Shown piece by piece: positions 7,819 through 16,455 of a stretch of 64,000 nt of DNA. The stretch covers positions 1-64,000 of the forward strand of contig JBBDHV010000005.1 of the NCBI GenBank assembly GCA_040880725.1, written 5' to 3'. Made by a program: the position numbers and the translations under genes. Under the pieces are notes generated by a model. That model made no database searches, had not been told where the DNA came from, and saw nothing but the letters and a program-made list of their open reading frames with translations. Source of the stretch: DATHWB01 sp040880725. Its GTDB lineage: Bacteria > Actinomycetota > Acidimicrobiia > Spongiisociales > ZC4RG35. How positions within the stretch are numbered: position 1 is the first letter of the stretch; each line of letters starts with the position of its first letter.

Positions 7819-8799
7819 ATGACGAATTCATTCCCCTCGTCGAGCGCGCCCATCATCAGTGCCTCGGCGGTCACGAAGCGATTCGCTCCCGACATAGGTG
7901 TGTTTGACCTGAGTTTGGAGGTCGCTGCCGGCAGCATTCTCGGGCTGATCGGTCCGAGCGGATCAGGCAAGACGACGACGGTGCGACTCCTCACGGGACT
8001 CATCCACCCCGACGAGGGGCAACTGACGGTCATGGGAACCGATCCCACGCGGTTCGGGTCCGCTGAACGCCAGCGGGTCGGATACCTGCCTCAGGAGTCT
8101 GCGCTGTATCCCACTCTCTCGATCCGCGAGAACCTGATGTTCGCCGCCTCCATGTACGGCTTGAACGGTCGGGCCGCACACTCCCGCGTCGACGCGGTCC
8201 TCCAGATGGTCGATCTCGACGAAGCCGGCGACCGGCGCGTGGCTGACTCCTCCGGGGGTATGAAGCGGCGCACGGGTTTGGCAGGCGCCTTGGTGCATGA
8301 GCCGACCCTCGTGTTTCTCGACGAGCCGACCGCGGGAGTCGATCCGATTCTTCGTCTCAGCCTCTGGAAAGAGTTCGAGGCATTGCGCGACGCGGGGACG
8401 ACGGTGGTGGTCACCACGCAGTACGTCGGGGACGCCGCAATGTGTGACGAGGTCGTGCTGCTCGCGGGAGGAAAGGTGGCGGCGCGGGGGACCCCGGACG
8501 GGCTTCGCCGGGACGCGTTCGGTGGCGAACTCGTCGGCGTGCGGTTCGAGCAGTCCGTTCGCCGGGCTGACGTCGAGACGATCGGCACTCGCATCGACGC
8601 TGCGTCATTTCGTGGAACGGGACTCGGGGAGGTCGAGTTCGTCGTCCCCGACGCCGGGACCGCTACCGCCGAGATTCATCGGGCTGCCGACGAGATGGAC
8701 CTTCGCATTGCCGAGATCGAACGGAGGATTCCCGACCTCGACGAAACCTTCGTCCAGATCGTCAACCGGGAACGCAAGAACAAGGAGGTGTCGGTATGA
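7819..8799 (+). CDS. ABC transporter ATP-binding protein (ABC-2 exporter)
   Basis: ATPase subunit of an ABC-2 export system. Walker A GPSGSGKTT near residue 47, Q-loop YLPQESALYPTLS, an atypical signature SSGGMKRRTGLAGAL in place of LSGGQ, Walker B LVFLDEPTAGVDPI, and a switch region ending TTQYVGDA where a His would be usual. 326 residues from the ATG at 7819 (GGGGAAGAGG upstream); a 29-residue in-frame extension overlaps the divergent promoter region and was not used. Stop overlaps the permease start (ATGA), so the two are coupled. Substrate unknown; family members export drugs, lipids or polysaccharides. Confidence 0.9.
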   Translation: MTNSFPSSSAPIISASAVTKRFAPDIGVFDLSLEVAAGSILGLIGPSGSGKTTTVRLLTGLIHPDEGQLTVMGTDPTRFGSAERQRVGYLPQESALYPTLSIRENLMFAASMYGLNGRAAHSRVDAVLQMVDLDEAGDRRVADSSGGMKRRTGLAGALVHEPTLVFLDEPTAGVDPILRLSLWKEFEALRDAGTTVVVTTQYVGDAAMCDEVVLLAGGKVAARGTPDGLRRDAFGGELVGVRFEQSVRRADVETIGTRIDAASFRGTGLGEVEFVVPDAGTATAEIHRAADEMDLRIAEIERRIPDLDETFVQIVNRERKNKEVSV

Positions 8800-10292
8800 A
8801 GGCCCTCCGTCAACATCTCGGGCGCATCGGTTCGTTTGCCATCAAGGAAGTTCGGGAGGTCATCCGACAGCCCAAGCTGGTGTTCTCCTTGATCATCGGG
8901 CCGTTTCTGATTCTCGGATTGTTCGCTCTCGGCTTTGAATCGCGGCCTCCGGCGCTCCGCACTCTGCTGGTCATGCCGCTCGACAGCGAACTCGCACAGA
9001 GGGCGACCGACCTCGAGGAGGCGCTCGAACCGTTCATCGAAGTGGTTGGTGTCACCCAGGATGCAGACGCCGCCACCAGTCAACTGCTCGCCGGCGACGT
9101 CGACCTCGTGGTGATCACGCCGGAGGACGCCATCGACACGATCCGCGGTGGGGAGCACGCCACGATCGAGGTGCTGCACCGCCAACTCGACCCGTTCGAA
9201 CGCGCCAACATCGCCGTCTTCTCTCGCACATCGATCGATGAGTTGAACCGGACGTTGCTCGCTGAGGTGGCGCGTGTAGGACAGCAGCGGGTGGAAGAGA
9301 GTGGCGACGCACTTCCCGCTGCGCGGGAGAGCGCCGCCGCGTACACCGAGGCATTGCGTACCAGAGACGACATCGAGGTGCGACGTGCAGAACTCGAGTT
9401 GGACCGTGCGCTCCTCATCGTCGATCGCCAGTTGGCGTCGTCGTCCCAGGTGTACGAAGGTCTCAATCGAGGACTGGGTGCAGAGGGCGACAGCCCGTTC
9501 TCCCGATTCGCCAGTCTGAGGATGGAGGCCTCGGAAATCGATGCTGCCGACCCACAGGCCGCCGACTCTGCTGCGGCAATCGAGGAGGAGCTTGCGTCGC
9601 TGGAGCAGGCGTTGGCGGAGTTCACTCGCATACCGCCGGAGGTGGCGGTCCAACCCTTCGTCGCAGATGAGAGATTCGTCTCGGGAGTCGATATCCCGCT
9701 CACGACGTTCTATACGCCTGCGGTGATGGTGGTGCTCATTCAGCACCTTGCCGTGACGTTCGCGGCGCTCTCGGTGGTGCGGGAACGGAGCCTTGGCACC
9801 ACCGAGTTGTTCCGTGTCGGGCCGACCACCGTCACCGATCTCGTCCTCGGCAAGTATCTCGGCTACTCACTCGTGGCGGGCACCATCTCGGCGATTCTCG
9901 TTCCCGGCCTCGTGTTCGCCTTCGACGTACCGATGGCGGGTGGGTGGGGCTGGCTGGTGGGACTCGTGGCGATGCTCATCGTTGCGTCCCTGGCCTTCGG
10001 GTTCCTGATCGCAGCGTTCTCCGAATCGGACTCGCATGCCGTCCAGTTCTCCATGCTGGCGCTCCTGTTCACCATCTTCTTCAGCGGGTTCGTGCTGTCG
10101 TTGGACCGGCTCACCGAGGCGGTACGTGGCGTGGCGTTCGCCGTCCCCGCCACCGCCGCCATCGCGGGAATCCAGGACGTGATGTTCCGTGGCGAACCTC
10201 CGCGGCTGACGATGGTCGCCGCCCTCGCCGCGTACGGCCTCGTGGTGCTGGTGATCTCGACTCTGCTTCTCGGCAAGCAGTTCCGGACCTGA
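8796..10292 (+). CDS. ABC-2 type permease with large extracytoplasmic domain
   Basis: Membrane partner of the preceding ATPase. One helix near residues 27-48 (LVFSLIIGPFLILGLFALGF), about 250 extracytoplasmic residues with coiled-coil character, then five or six helices in residues 305-495. The region just before the second helix (VSGVDIPLTTFYTPAVMVV) and LSVVRERSLGTTELFRVGP are typical ABC2_membrane features. 498 residues. Translation start overlaps the upstream stop by ATGA. Confidence 0.9.
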   Translation: MKALRQHLGRIGSFAIKEVREVIRQPKLVFSLIIGPFLILGLFALGFESRPPALRTLLVMPLDSELAQRATDLEEALEPFIEVVGVTQDADAATSQLLAGDVDLVVITPEDAIDTIRGGEHATIEVLHRQLDPFERANIAVFSRTSIDELNRTLLAEVARVGQQRVEESGDALPAARESAAAYTEALRTRDDIEVRRAELELDRALLIVDRQLASSSQVYEGLNRGLGAEGDSPFSRFASLRMEASEIDAADPQAADSAAAIEEELASLEQALAEFTRIPPEVAVQPFVADERFVSGVDIPLTTFYTPAVMVVLIQHLAVTFAALSVVRERSLGTTELFRVGPTTVTDLVLGKYLGYSLVAGTISAILVPGLVFAFDVPMAGGWGWLVGLVAMLIVASLAFGFLIAAFSESDSHAVQFSMLALLFTIFFSGFVLSLDRLTEAVRGVAFAVPATAAIAGIQDVMFRGEPPRLTMVAALAAYGLVVLVISTLLLGKQFRT

Positions 10293-10357
10293 TCCGGGTA
10301 TGCAAAACGTCCGGCGTGGGTAGGCCTGGGCTTACAGAAAGCAAGGAGTTCAGAATC

Positions 10358-10795
10358 ATGCGTACACGTATCCAAAGGACGGCCGCCGGTCTCGCAGCAA
10401 TGATGCTCGTGGCAGCGTGTTCAGGGACCGACACCGAGGACATCGACACCGCCGTTGATGACGCGACGGCAACGGCCGTCGACCAAGCCGAACAGGCGAC
10501 CGATACCACGCTCTCGTCGGAGAATGCCGACGCAGTGGCCAAATTGCAGACGTCGATGGACGTCGTGAGCGCCCAATTGCAGGATGCCGACCTCGGAGCC
10601 GATCTGGCCGTGGCGTGGACAGAGATTCAGGCACGGGTGATTGACGCCGCAAACACCGCGGACTTCGACGCGTCCGAACTCGAGTCGTTGATGGACACCC
10701 TCGAGTCGCAGGTGGCGCTGGACGCCAATCCTGAATTCGAGAGCGCCTGGGCCGACTTCCGGGCCGAGTTCGACGCGTTCGTGTCCTCGTCCTGA
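10358..10795 (+). CDS. small lipoprotein, helical, unknown function
   Basis: 145 residues. Signal peptide with lipobox: LAAMMLVAACSG, Cys near residue 21, so a lipid-anchored extracytoplasmic protein. The mature part is acidic, Ala/Asp/Thr-rich and predicted helical, with no domain that I recognise. AAGGAG lies 10-15 bases before the ATG. It follows the ABC exporter at 65 bp on the same strand and ends in a strong hairpin, so it may be the last gene of that transcript. Confidence 0.75.
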   Translation: MRTRIQRTAAGLAAMMLVAACSGTDTEDIDTAVDDATATAVDQAEQATDTTLSSENADAVAKLQTSMDVVSAQLQDADLGADLAVAWTEIQARVIDAANTADFDASELESLMDTLESQVALDANPEFESAWADFRAEFDAFVSSS

Positions 10796-10825
10796 CGGCT
10801 TCGCACCTGAAGGGCGTCGTGCAGG

Positions 10826-10854
10826 CAGCGGGGACCCGACTCGGGTTCCCGCTG
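10826..10854 (+). terminator. hairpin behind the lipoprotein gene
   Basis: Left arm 10826-10838 and right arm 10842-10854 pair over 13 positions with one G-U and a 3-base loop. No T-run follows, which is common for GC-rich actinobacterial terminators. Confidence 0.6.
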
Positions 10855-10899
10855 TCGCGTAGGGTACGAGGGGGACGGCCGCACAACTTCGGTCGCCGA

Positions 10900-10926
10900 G
10901 GTGTCAAAGGGTGAGCTGTTGGGTAT
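10900..10926 (+). promoter_or_regulatory. candidate SigF/SigB-type promoter
   Basis: GGTGTC at 10900-10905, 15 bases, GGGTAT at 10921-10926, 31 bp before the ATG at 10958. Close to the mycobacterial SigF consensus GGTTT-N15-17-GGGTA. Together with the sigma module 4.3 kb away this makes the next gene a candidate regulon member. Confidence 0.4.
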
Positions 10927-10957
10927 CACCTTCCACAGCGACGAAAAGAGGAACCAG

Positions 10958-11470
10958 ATGAATGTCGACACCATGACAAGACGAGGCCGCAAGGCCGTCA
11001 AACGAATCGAAAAGCAGGGCGAGCGCATCGTCGGTGAGGTCGCCGGGGCGAGTGAGAAGTTCGCCAGTCGTGCCGCAGACCGCAGCGAGCGAGCGTTCAA
11101 ATCCGCCACGAAGGCCGCGGAGCGGTCCCTGGCGGATCTCATGGACGCAGCGTCCGAGCTCTACGACGAACGCAAAGATGACGCCGAGGTCATGGTGCGT
11201 GATGCCGTGAAGTCCGTCGGCAAGTCCGTCGGCAACACCGCGAACAGCTTGGTGGCCATGCTGCCGTCGGAACGTCGTCGGCGTCGCCGCCGCTACGGCA
11301 TGCTCGGGGCAGTCGCACTCGTCGGCGGAATCGTGGGCTATCGCTACTGGAAGGCCCGTCGTGACGCTCGTGACGATGCTCCGGCACAACGCGACGGTGA
11401 GTCACAAGGCAGCAACAACGAGCCTGCCAACAACGTCGCAGACATCTCACGGTCGACCGCCGGTTCCTGA
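10958..11470 (+). CDS. helical stress-type protein with one membrane segment, unknown
   Basis: 170 residues from the ATG at 10958 (AAGAGGAA upstream). Residues 1-100 are a charged amphipathic helix with repeated Ala-Lys/Arg-Glu pattern, similar in look to LEA-like and YtxH-like proteins. A basic stretch (seven Arg near residue 110) comes before a membrane segment GMLGAVALVGGIVGYRYW, then a polar tail. No family assigned. A SigF-type promoter candidate lies upstream and a good hairpin follows the stop, so it is probably a single-gene transcript. Confidence 0.7.
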   Translation: MNVDTMTRRGRKAVKRIEKQGERIVGEVAGASEKFASRAADRSERAFKSATKAAERSLADLMDAASELYDERKDDAEVMVRDAVKSVGKSVGNTANSLVAMLPSERRRRRRRYGMLGAVALVGGIVGYRYWKARRDARDDAPAQRDGESQGSNNEPANNVADISRSTAGS

Positions 11471-11491
11471 CCAATACTGAAAACGAAAGCG

Positions 11492-11519
11492 AGGGTGCCC
11501 CATCACGGGGCACCCTTGT
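11492..11519 (+). terminator. intrinsic terminator-like hairpin
   Basis: Perfect 10-bp stem AGGGTGCCCC (11492-11501) with 11507-11516, 5-base loop, followed by a short T-containing tail. It separates the helical protein gene from the acyl-CoA ligase. Confidence 0.7.
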
Positions 11520-11567
11520 CGCGCGACGAATACGCTCGGCGGAGCACACTCGCTCGGGAGATCTCCA

Positions 11568-13190
11568 ATGCCGAACATGACCGATTACGAGATGGAACGG
11601 ACCCAGTTCCGACTCGAGGTCCCGGCGCGGTTCAACGCTGCGTTTGATGTCGTCGACCGCCGCGCCGAAGACGATCCCGGCGCCCTCGCACTGCGCATGG
11701 TGTCCTCTGACGGCCGGCACGCCGACGACTACACCTTCGCGGATCTACGGAGCCGATCGAATCAAATGGCCTCGGTGCTCGCCTCGCAAGGCGTTTCCAA
11801 GGGTGACCGGATCTTCTTGATGCTGCCGCGGGTGATCGGCTGGTACGACACCCTGCTGGGGGCTGTCAAGCTCGGTGCGATCCCCATGCCCGGAACGACC
11901 CAGTTGACCGGCAAGGACATCGCGTACCGGATCAACCAGGCTGATGCCACCGTGGCGGTGACCGACCCGACAGGTGCGGCCGTGATCGATGCGATCCGCG
12001 ACGAGTGTCCCTCGCTCACGACTCTCATCGTCATGGGAGGTTCGCACGACGGATGGTTGCACGGCGACGAAGCCAGGGCGTCGGCACCCGATGCTGACGT
12101 CACGGTCGATGTCACCGCGGCTTCGGATCCGATGCTCATCTACTTCACGTCCGGTACCACCGGGTACCCGAAGATGGTGCTGCACACCCACGCCTCGTAC
12201 GGCATCGGCCATCAGATCACGGCGCGGTACTGGCAGGATCTCGGACCAGGCGACATCTTCTGGGGTGTCTCGGACACGGGGTGGGCGAAGGCCGCCTGGT
12301 CGAAGCTCTTCGGCCAGTGGGCGGTCGGTGCCGCGGTCATGGCGTGGAATGCGCAGGGAAAACCGGACTTCGACCAGATGTTGCGGATGCTGTCGGATCA
12401 CGGGGTGACTGCGTTCTGTGCGCCGCCCACCATCTACCGCAACTTCGTCACCCGCGACCTCTCCGGATTCGACTTTTCCCAGCTGAGGCATTGCATGGCG
12501 GCAGGGGAGGCCCTCAATCCGGAGACGTTCCATGCGTGGAAGCGGGCGACCGGCACCGAGATCCACGACGGATACGGCCAGACCGAGACGGTGAACCTGC
12601 TCGCCAACTATCCGTGCATGCCGATCAAGCCGGGGTCGCTCGGAAAGCCCACCCCCGGGTTCGATGTCGTGGTCGTCGACGACGACGGTCGTCCCCTTCC
12701 CCCGGGGAACGAGGGACAGATCGCAGTCCGGGTGCGGCCCGAGCGTCCGGTGGGCCTTTTCGTGGAGTATTGGCGGAATCCCGACGCCACGGCCGCCGCA
12801 CATGTCGGCGACTACTACCTCACGGGAGACCGTGCCCATGTGGACGAAGACGGGTACTTCTGGTTCGTCTCCCGTGCCGACGACGTGATCATCTCCGCGG
12901 GATACCGCATCGGTCCGTTCGAGGTGGAGAGCGTGATCATGGAACACCCTGCAGTCCAGGAGGTGGCGTGCATCGGTGTACCCGACTCCGAGCGCGGAGA
13001 GGTCGTCAAGGCATTCGTCGTGCTCTCACCCGGCGCGAGCCCGTCCGATGAACTCGCAAAGGAAATACAGGAGCACGTCAAGAACGCGACGGCACCGTAC
13101 AAGTATCCCCGAGAGGTCGAGTTCATCACCGAACTTCCCAAGACCGTGTCGGGGAAGGTTCGGCGGGTGGATCTGCGCGCCAGGGCCTGA
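11568..13190 (+). CDS. medium-chain acyl-CoA ligase (AMP-forming)
   Basis: Activates a carboxylic acid to its CoA ester through an acyl-adenylate. ANL superfamily motifs in order: YFTSGTTGYPKM near residue 192, GYGQTET near 335, YLTGD near 416, FVSRADDVIISAGYRI hinge near 430, and the C-terminal catalytic lysine region KTVSGKVRR near 524. The overall pattern fits the medium-chain (ACSM-like) group; substrate not certain. 540 residues. GGGAG lies upstream of the ATG. The enoyl-CoA hydratase follows after 54 bp, suggesting a shared role in acyl-CoA degradation. Confidence 0.88.
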   Translation: MPNMTDYEMERTQFRLEVPARFNAAFDVVDRRAEDDPGALALRMVSSDGRHADDYTFADLRSRSNQMASVLASQGVSKGDRIFLMLPRVIGWYDTLLGAVKLGAIPMPGTTQLTGKDIAYRINQADATVAVTDPTGAAVIDAIRDECPSLTTLIVMGGSHDGWLHGDEARASAPDADVTVDVTAASDPMLIYFTSGTTGYPKMVLHTHASYGIGHQITARYWQDLGPGDIFWGVSDTGWAKAAWSKLFGQWAVGAAVMAWNAQGKPDFDQMLRMLSDHGVTAFCAPPTIYRNFVTRDLSGFDFSQLRHCMAAGEALNPETFHAWKRATGTEIHDGYGQTETVNLLANYPCMPIKPGSLGKPTPGFDVVVVDDDGRPLPPGNEGQIAVRVRPERPVGLFVEYWRNPDATAAAHVGDYYLTGDRAHVDEDGYFWFVSRADDVIISAGYRIGPFEVESVIMEHPAVQEVACIGVPDSERGEVVKAFVVLSPGASPSDELAKEIQEHVKNATAPYKYPREVEFITELPKTVSGKVRRVDLRARA

Positions 13191-13244
13191 GCGAGGGCGC
13201 CTCGGCTACGCTGCGCGGCGGCCCGCGTCGACCGGAGGAGCCCG

Positions 13245-14012
13245 ATGTCCCTTGCCGAGTTCAGCACTGATGGTGCAGTCGCGATCGTTCGGCTTGCCCG
13301 TCCGCCTGTCAACGCACTTTCCGAAGAGCTGAGTGCGGACCTGTACGAAGCGTTCGGCCGGTGCGACGACCCCGAGATCCGCGCGGTCGTCGTCACGGGG
13401 AAACCTCACTTTGCGGCAGGTGCGGACATCAAGGGATTCCAGGCTGTGTACGAATCGGACGGCGAGGAGGACCTCGCTCGCAACCTGCTCCAGGCCGTCA
13501 ATCGTTTCGAGGCGCTGAAAAAGCCCACGATTGCGGCAATCCACGGATACGCGCTGGGCGGAGGGCTCGAGCTGGCGCTGGGCGCCGACTTTCGGTATCT
13601 CGCCCACGATGCCCAGGTCGGCCAACCGGAGATCAAGCTCGGGATCATCCCCGGTGCAGGCGGGACGCAGCGGCTCCAGCGGCTCGTGGGGTACCAGAAG
13701 TGCAAGGAGATCGTCTTCACCGGGCGGTTCCTCGACGCCGAGGAGGCACTGTCGATCGGACTTGCCGACCGCGTCATCCCGGCAGACGAGTTGTTCGACG
13801 AAACGATGAACGCCGCCCGGGAGTGGGCGGAGGGCCCCACGCTGGGTTTGGCCGCCGCCAAGCAGGCGATCAACCAGGGACACGGCGAACCGATGGAAAA
13901 GGCGCTCGAAGTGGAGGCGGCCGCGTTCGGGGAGTGCTTCTGGACCGATGACGCCAGGGAAGGGGTCGCCGCCTTCGTCGAAAAGCGTCCGCCCAATTTC
14001 CAAGGACGGTGA
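13245..14012 (+). CDS. enoyl-CoA hydratase/isomerase family protein
   Basis: Crotonase-fold enzyme, probably hydrating 2-enoyl-CoA in beta-oxidation. The oxyanion-hole and CoA-binding segment AAGADIKGF near residue 64, HGYALGGGLELALGAD near 101, and the second catalytic segment QPEIKLGIIPGAGGTQRL near 126-143 retain both glutamates expected in hydratases. 255 residues, normal length. Start ATG 13245 with CGGAGGAG nine bases upstream. Cytoplasmic. Confidence 0.88.
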   Translation: MSLAEFSTDGAVAIVRLARPPVNALSEELSADLYEAFGRCDDPEIRAVVVTGKPHFAAGADIKGFQAVYESDGEEDLARNLLQAVNRFEALKKPTIAAIHGYALGGGLELALGADFRYLAHDAQVGQPEIKLGIIPGAGGTQRLQRLVGYQKCKEIVFTGRFLDAEEALSIGLADRVIPADELFDETMNAAREWAEGPTLGLAAAKQAINQGHGEPMEKALEVEAAAFGECFWTDDAREGVAAFVEKRPPNFQGR

Positions 14013-14170
14013 CGGCTGGGATTCGTCGCACGGGGAGGCGGGGTCGCCTCGACGATTTTCGTCCCGGATGATGGGTCGAACCGGATTGAAGGGTATCCTC
14101 AGGCGCGAGCTGGGAATCCCCAGCGGCTCTCCCGCATCGGGATCGAGCCTCGCAGCCAGCCAGGAGCAAC

Positions 14171-15412
14171 GTGACCACCGCCACTGAAGACACCCTCACC
14201 GCGACGACATTCGAACAACTCGGGATCGCATCGGATCTCGCGGCCATTCTCACCGATCAGGGGATCACCTCCCCGTTTCCCATTCAGGCGCTCGTGATTC
14301 CTGACGCGCTCGAGGGCCGAGATGTACTCGGCAAGGCCAAGACCGGGTCCGGCAAGACGCTGGCTTTCGGCCTCCCCCTCGTGGAGCGACTCCGTGACGC
14401 CCGTCCCAAGCACCCAACCGCGCTCGTGCTGGTCCCGACTCGAGAACTGTGTGCCCAAGTCGCAGAGGCGATCGAACCGTTCGTGACCGCGCGTGGCTTC
14501 GAGATGGTGTCTGTCTATGGCGGGGTTTCGATCGGGGACCAGATCGACCTTCTCAAAGGTGGGGCCGAAGTCGTCGTCGCGACACCGGGACGCCTCATCG
14601 ACCTCGTGGACCGCAAGGCTGCGATCCTCGACGAGGTGGAGACGGTCGTGATCGATGAAGCCGACGAGATGGCCAACATGGGGTTCCTGCCGCAGGTTCA
14701 CAAGATCATGCGGGCCGCCAGCGGTGACCACCGCACCATGCTCTTCTCGGCAACCCTGGACTATCAGGTCCGCAACATCGTCCACAAGTACATGACCGAC
14801 CCCGTGAGCCACGAGGTCGAATCCGACTCTGTGATGGTGGAGACGTCAATCCATCGCTTCATCGAGGTGCACAGGGTCGACAAACCCGACATCGTGGCTC
14901 GGATCGCCGCTCCTTACGATCGAACCATCGTCTTCACTCGGACCAAACGTGACTGCGATTATCTGGCGAAGGCCCTGCGAGATTGCGGCGTCAACGCTGC
15001 CGCCATCCACGGCGACATTCTGCAGGTGAAGCGAGAGAAGACCCTCGCCCGTTTTGTCGACGGCGCACTCCCGGTACTCGTGGCCACCAACGTCGCGGCT
15101 CGCGGGCTGCATGTCGACGGACTGGACGTGGTCGTCCATTACGAGCCGCCGGATGATCCCCGTGTGTACGTGCATCGTTCCGGCCGTACGGCCCGTGCCG
15201 GCCAGGAGGGCTTGGTCGTGACGCTCGTCGAGTGGGATCAGCACGAGATGGCGAAGACCATCATGCGCCAGGCCGGGCTCAACGAGCCCATCGTCAAGAT
15301 GTTCTCCAGCGATGAGCGCCTCGACGATCTCACTGGCTGGGACCCCCCCGCGCCACCGGAAGTCAAGACGCTCAGCCAGGCAGAACGTCGGCGCCGGCGC
15401 CGACGTCGCTGA
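14171..15412 (+). CDS. DEAD-box ATP-dependent RNA helicase
   Basis: RNA helicase for ribosome assembly or mRNA turnover. Motifs in order: Q-motif region (FEQLGIASDL, FPIQALVIP), motif I AKTGSGKT near residue 55, PTREL, TPGR, motif II DEAD near 162, SAT near 192, ARGLHVDGLD, and motif VI HRSGRTARAG near 335. 413 residues: the two-lobe core with hardly any C-terminal extension apart from a seven-Arg tail. GTG start with CCAGGAGC upstream. The tail codons coincide with a 22-bp DNA palindrome. Confidence 0.92.
   Translation: MTTATEDTLTATTFEQLGIASDLAAILTDQGITSPFPIQALVIPDALEGRDVLGKAKTGSGKTLAFGLPLVERLRDARPKHPTALVLVPTRELCAQVAEAIEPFVTARGFEMVSVYGGVSIGDQIDLLKGGAEVVVATPGRLIDLVDRKAAILDEVETVVIDEADEMANMGFLPQVHKIMRAASGDHRTMLFSATLDYQVRNIVHKYMTDPVSHEVESDSVMVETSIHRFIEVHRVDKPDIVARIAAPYDRTIVFTRTKRDCDYLAKALRDCGVNAAAIHGDILQVKREKTLARFVDGALPVLVATNVAARGLHVDGLDVVVHYEPPDDPRVYVHRSGRTARAGQEGLVVTLVEWDQHEMAKTIMRQAGLNEPIVKMFSSDERLDDLTGWDPPAPPEVKTLSQAERRRRRRRR
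15385..15406. repeat. 22-bp perfect palindrome in the helicase 3' end
   Basis: ACGTCGGCGCC followed directly by its reverse complement, with no spacer, inside the Arg-tail codons and six bases before the stop codon's last base. It may fold as a very stable RNA hairpin at the end of the mRNA or be a protein-binding site. Confidence 0.7.
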
Positions 15413-15420
15413 GAAGCCGT

Positions 15421-15469
15421 GCGGAACAGAGAAACAGACGGCGAAGCCGGCCTGCCTATCCGCTGAACC
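15421..15469 (-). repeat. dispersed repeat, copy 1 of 3
   Basis: The reverse complement of this segment matches 26954-27001 with only about five differences over 48 bases (core CAGCGGATAGGCAGGCCGGC). It lies between the convergent helicase and START-domain genes and supplies the last codons and stop (GGATAG) of the latter. Confidence 0.75.
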
Positions 15470-15914
15470 TCTGAGACCGGTTCGACTCCAGTTCCGACTT
15501 CAGCCCTCGGAGGTTGCGGAGCCAGATCAGGCCGAGCACGGGTCTGGCGAGGAACGCCGTGGCCGCACCACCCAGCCACCACGGGAAGGTCAAATCCTCG
15601 GTCCACGAGAACCTGGTCCCGCCCGCCATCGGGGCGAGTGTGAACCGTCCTGTGCCGGTGACCAGGCCCTCGTGACGGACTCCAATCGCCTTGCCCTCGT
15701 CCCACTCGGTGACCTCCATGATGTCGGTCGTTCGGAAGGGACCGACCACCGTTCTGACCTGCATGACGGTGCCGGGGCCTGAGCGAGTTTCGGACAGAAA
15801 CACGATGGACTCGGCATCTGCCATCCACCGGTCGTGCGTGGCGAGGTCCGAGGCGGCGCGCCAGACGGATTCGAGCGGAGCGTCGATGTCGACGTGTTGG
15901 ATGATCCGGGCCAT
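15456..15914 (-). CDS. SRPBCC (START-like) family protein
   Basis: 152 residues with the pattern of a polyketide-cyclase/SRPBCC ligand-binding fold: VDIDAPLESVWRAASD at the start, then alternating strands ending in TRFSWTEDLTFPW and a C-terminal helix. Such proteins bind small hydrophobic ligands; ligand unknown. The last residues (RFSG) and stop come from a dispersed repeat, so the natural C-terminus may once have been different. Confidence 0.7.
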   Translation of the reverse strand: MARIIQHVDIDAPLESVWRAASDLATHDRWMADAESIVFLSETRSGPGTVMQVRTVVGPFRTTDIMEVTEWDEGKAIGVRHEGLVTGTGRFTLAPMAGGTRFSWTEDLTFPWWLGGAATAFLARPVLGLIWLRNLRGLKSELESNRSQRFSG

Positions 15915-15970
15915 GGCCTGAGGCTACAAACCCGGCACTTCCGAGTGGAATCGCCGATGGGCGTGGGACC

Positions 15971-16417
15971 TCAGTCCTCGCCGATGTCCTCCGCCCAGAG
16001 CTCGGGGTGGGCGGCCTCGAACGCACGCATCATCCTGACGCACTCGGGATCATCGAGCACGACGATCTCGATTCCGTGTGCTGCGAGCCAGTCGAGGCCA
16101 CCATGAAAGGTCTCGGCCTCACCGATGACGACTCGGGAGATCCCGAACTGGCGCACCAGGCCCGAGCAGTACCAGCACGGCGAGAGGGTCGTCGCCATCG
16201 TCGTTCCCCGGTAGCTGCGCCTGCGGCCTGCCGCACGAAAGGCGGCGGTCTCGCCATGGATGCTGGGATCGTCGTCCTGGATACGGCGGTTGTGACCCGA
16301 CCCCCACAACGAGCCGTCCGGACCGAACAATGCGGCGCCGATCGGGATGCCGCCGCTGTCGAGACCGTGGCGAGCCTCTACTTTGGCCGCTTCCAGCATG
16401 TCGCGATCGTCCATCAC
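15971..16417 (-). CDS. cytosine deaminase, yeast FCY1-like
   Basis: Zinc-dependent deaminase, cytosine to uracil in pyrimidine salvage. Zinc motif HGE at about residue 54 (SIHGETAAFRAAG) with catalytic Glu, and SPCWYCSG near 79 with both Cys ligands. The overall plan and the ending (LWAEDIGED, compare DWFEDIGE in yeast) follow the small fungal enzyme rather than the amidohydrolase-type CodA of enteric bacteria. 148 residues. GTG-ATG double start; either is possible. It is divergent from pepA. Confidence 0.78.
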   Translation of the reverse strand: MMDDRDMLEAAKVEARHGLDSGGIPIGAALFGPDGSLWGSGHNRRIQDDDPSIHGETAAFRAAGRRRSYRGTTMATTLSPCWYCSGLVRQFGISRVVIGEAETFHGGLDWLAAHGIEIVVLDDPECVRMMRAFEAAHPELWAEDIGED

Positions 16418-16455
16418 CGTATCCTGGCACCCTCATCTTCGTCCGAGGAGCACCC

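Noticed and set aside
14013..14170. Cold-shock-type leader or riboswitch before the DEAD-box helicase
   Set aside because: The 158-bp leader has a small GCTGGG/CCCAGC hairpin but no recognisable riboswitch core or cold-box; GGGTAT at 14091 lacks a matching -35.
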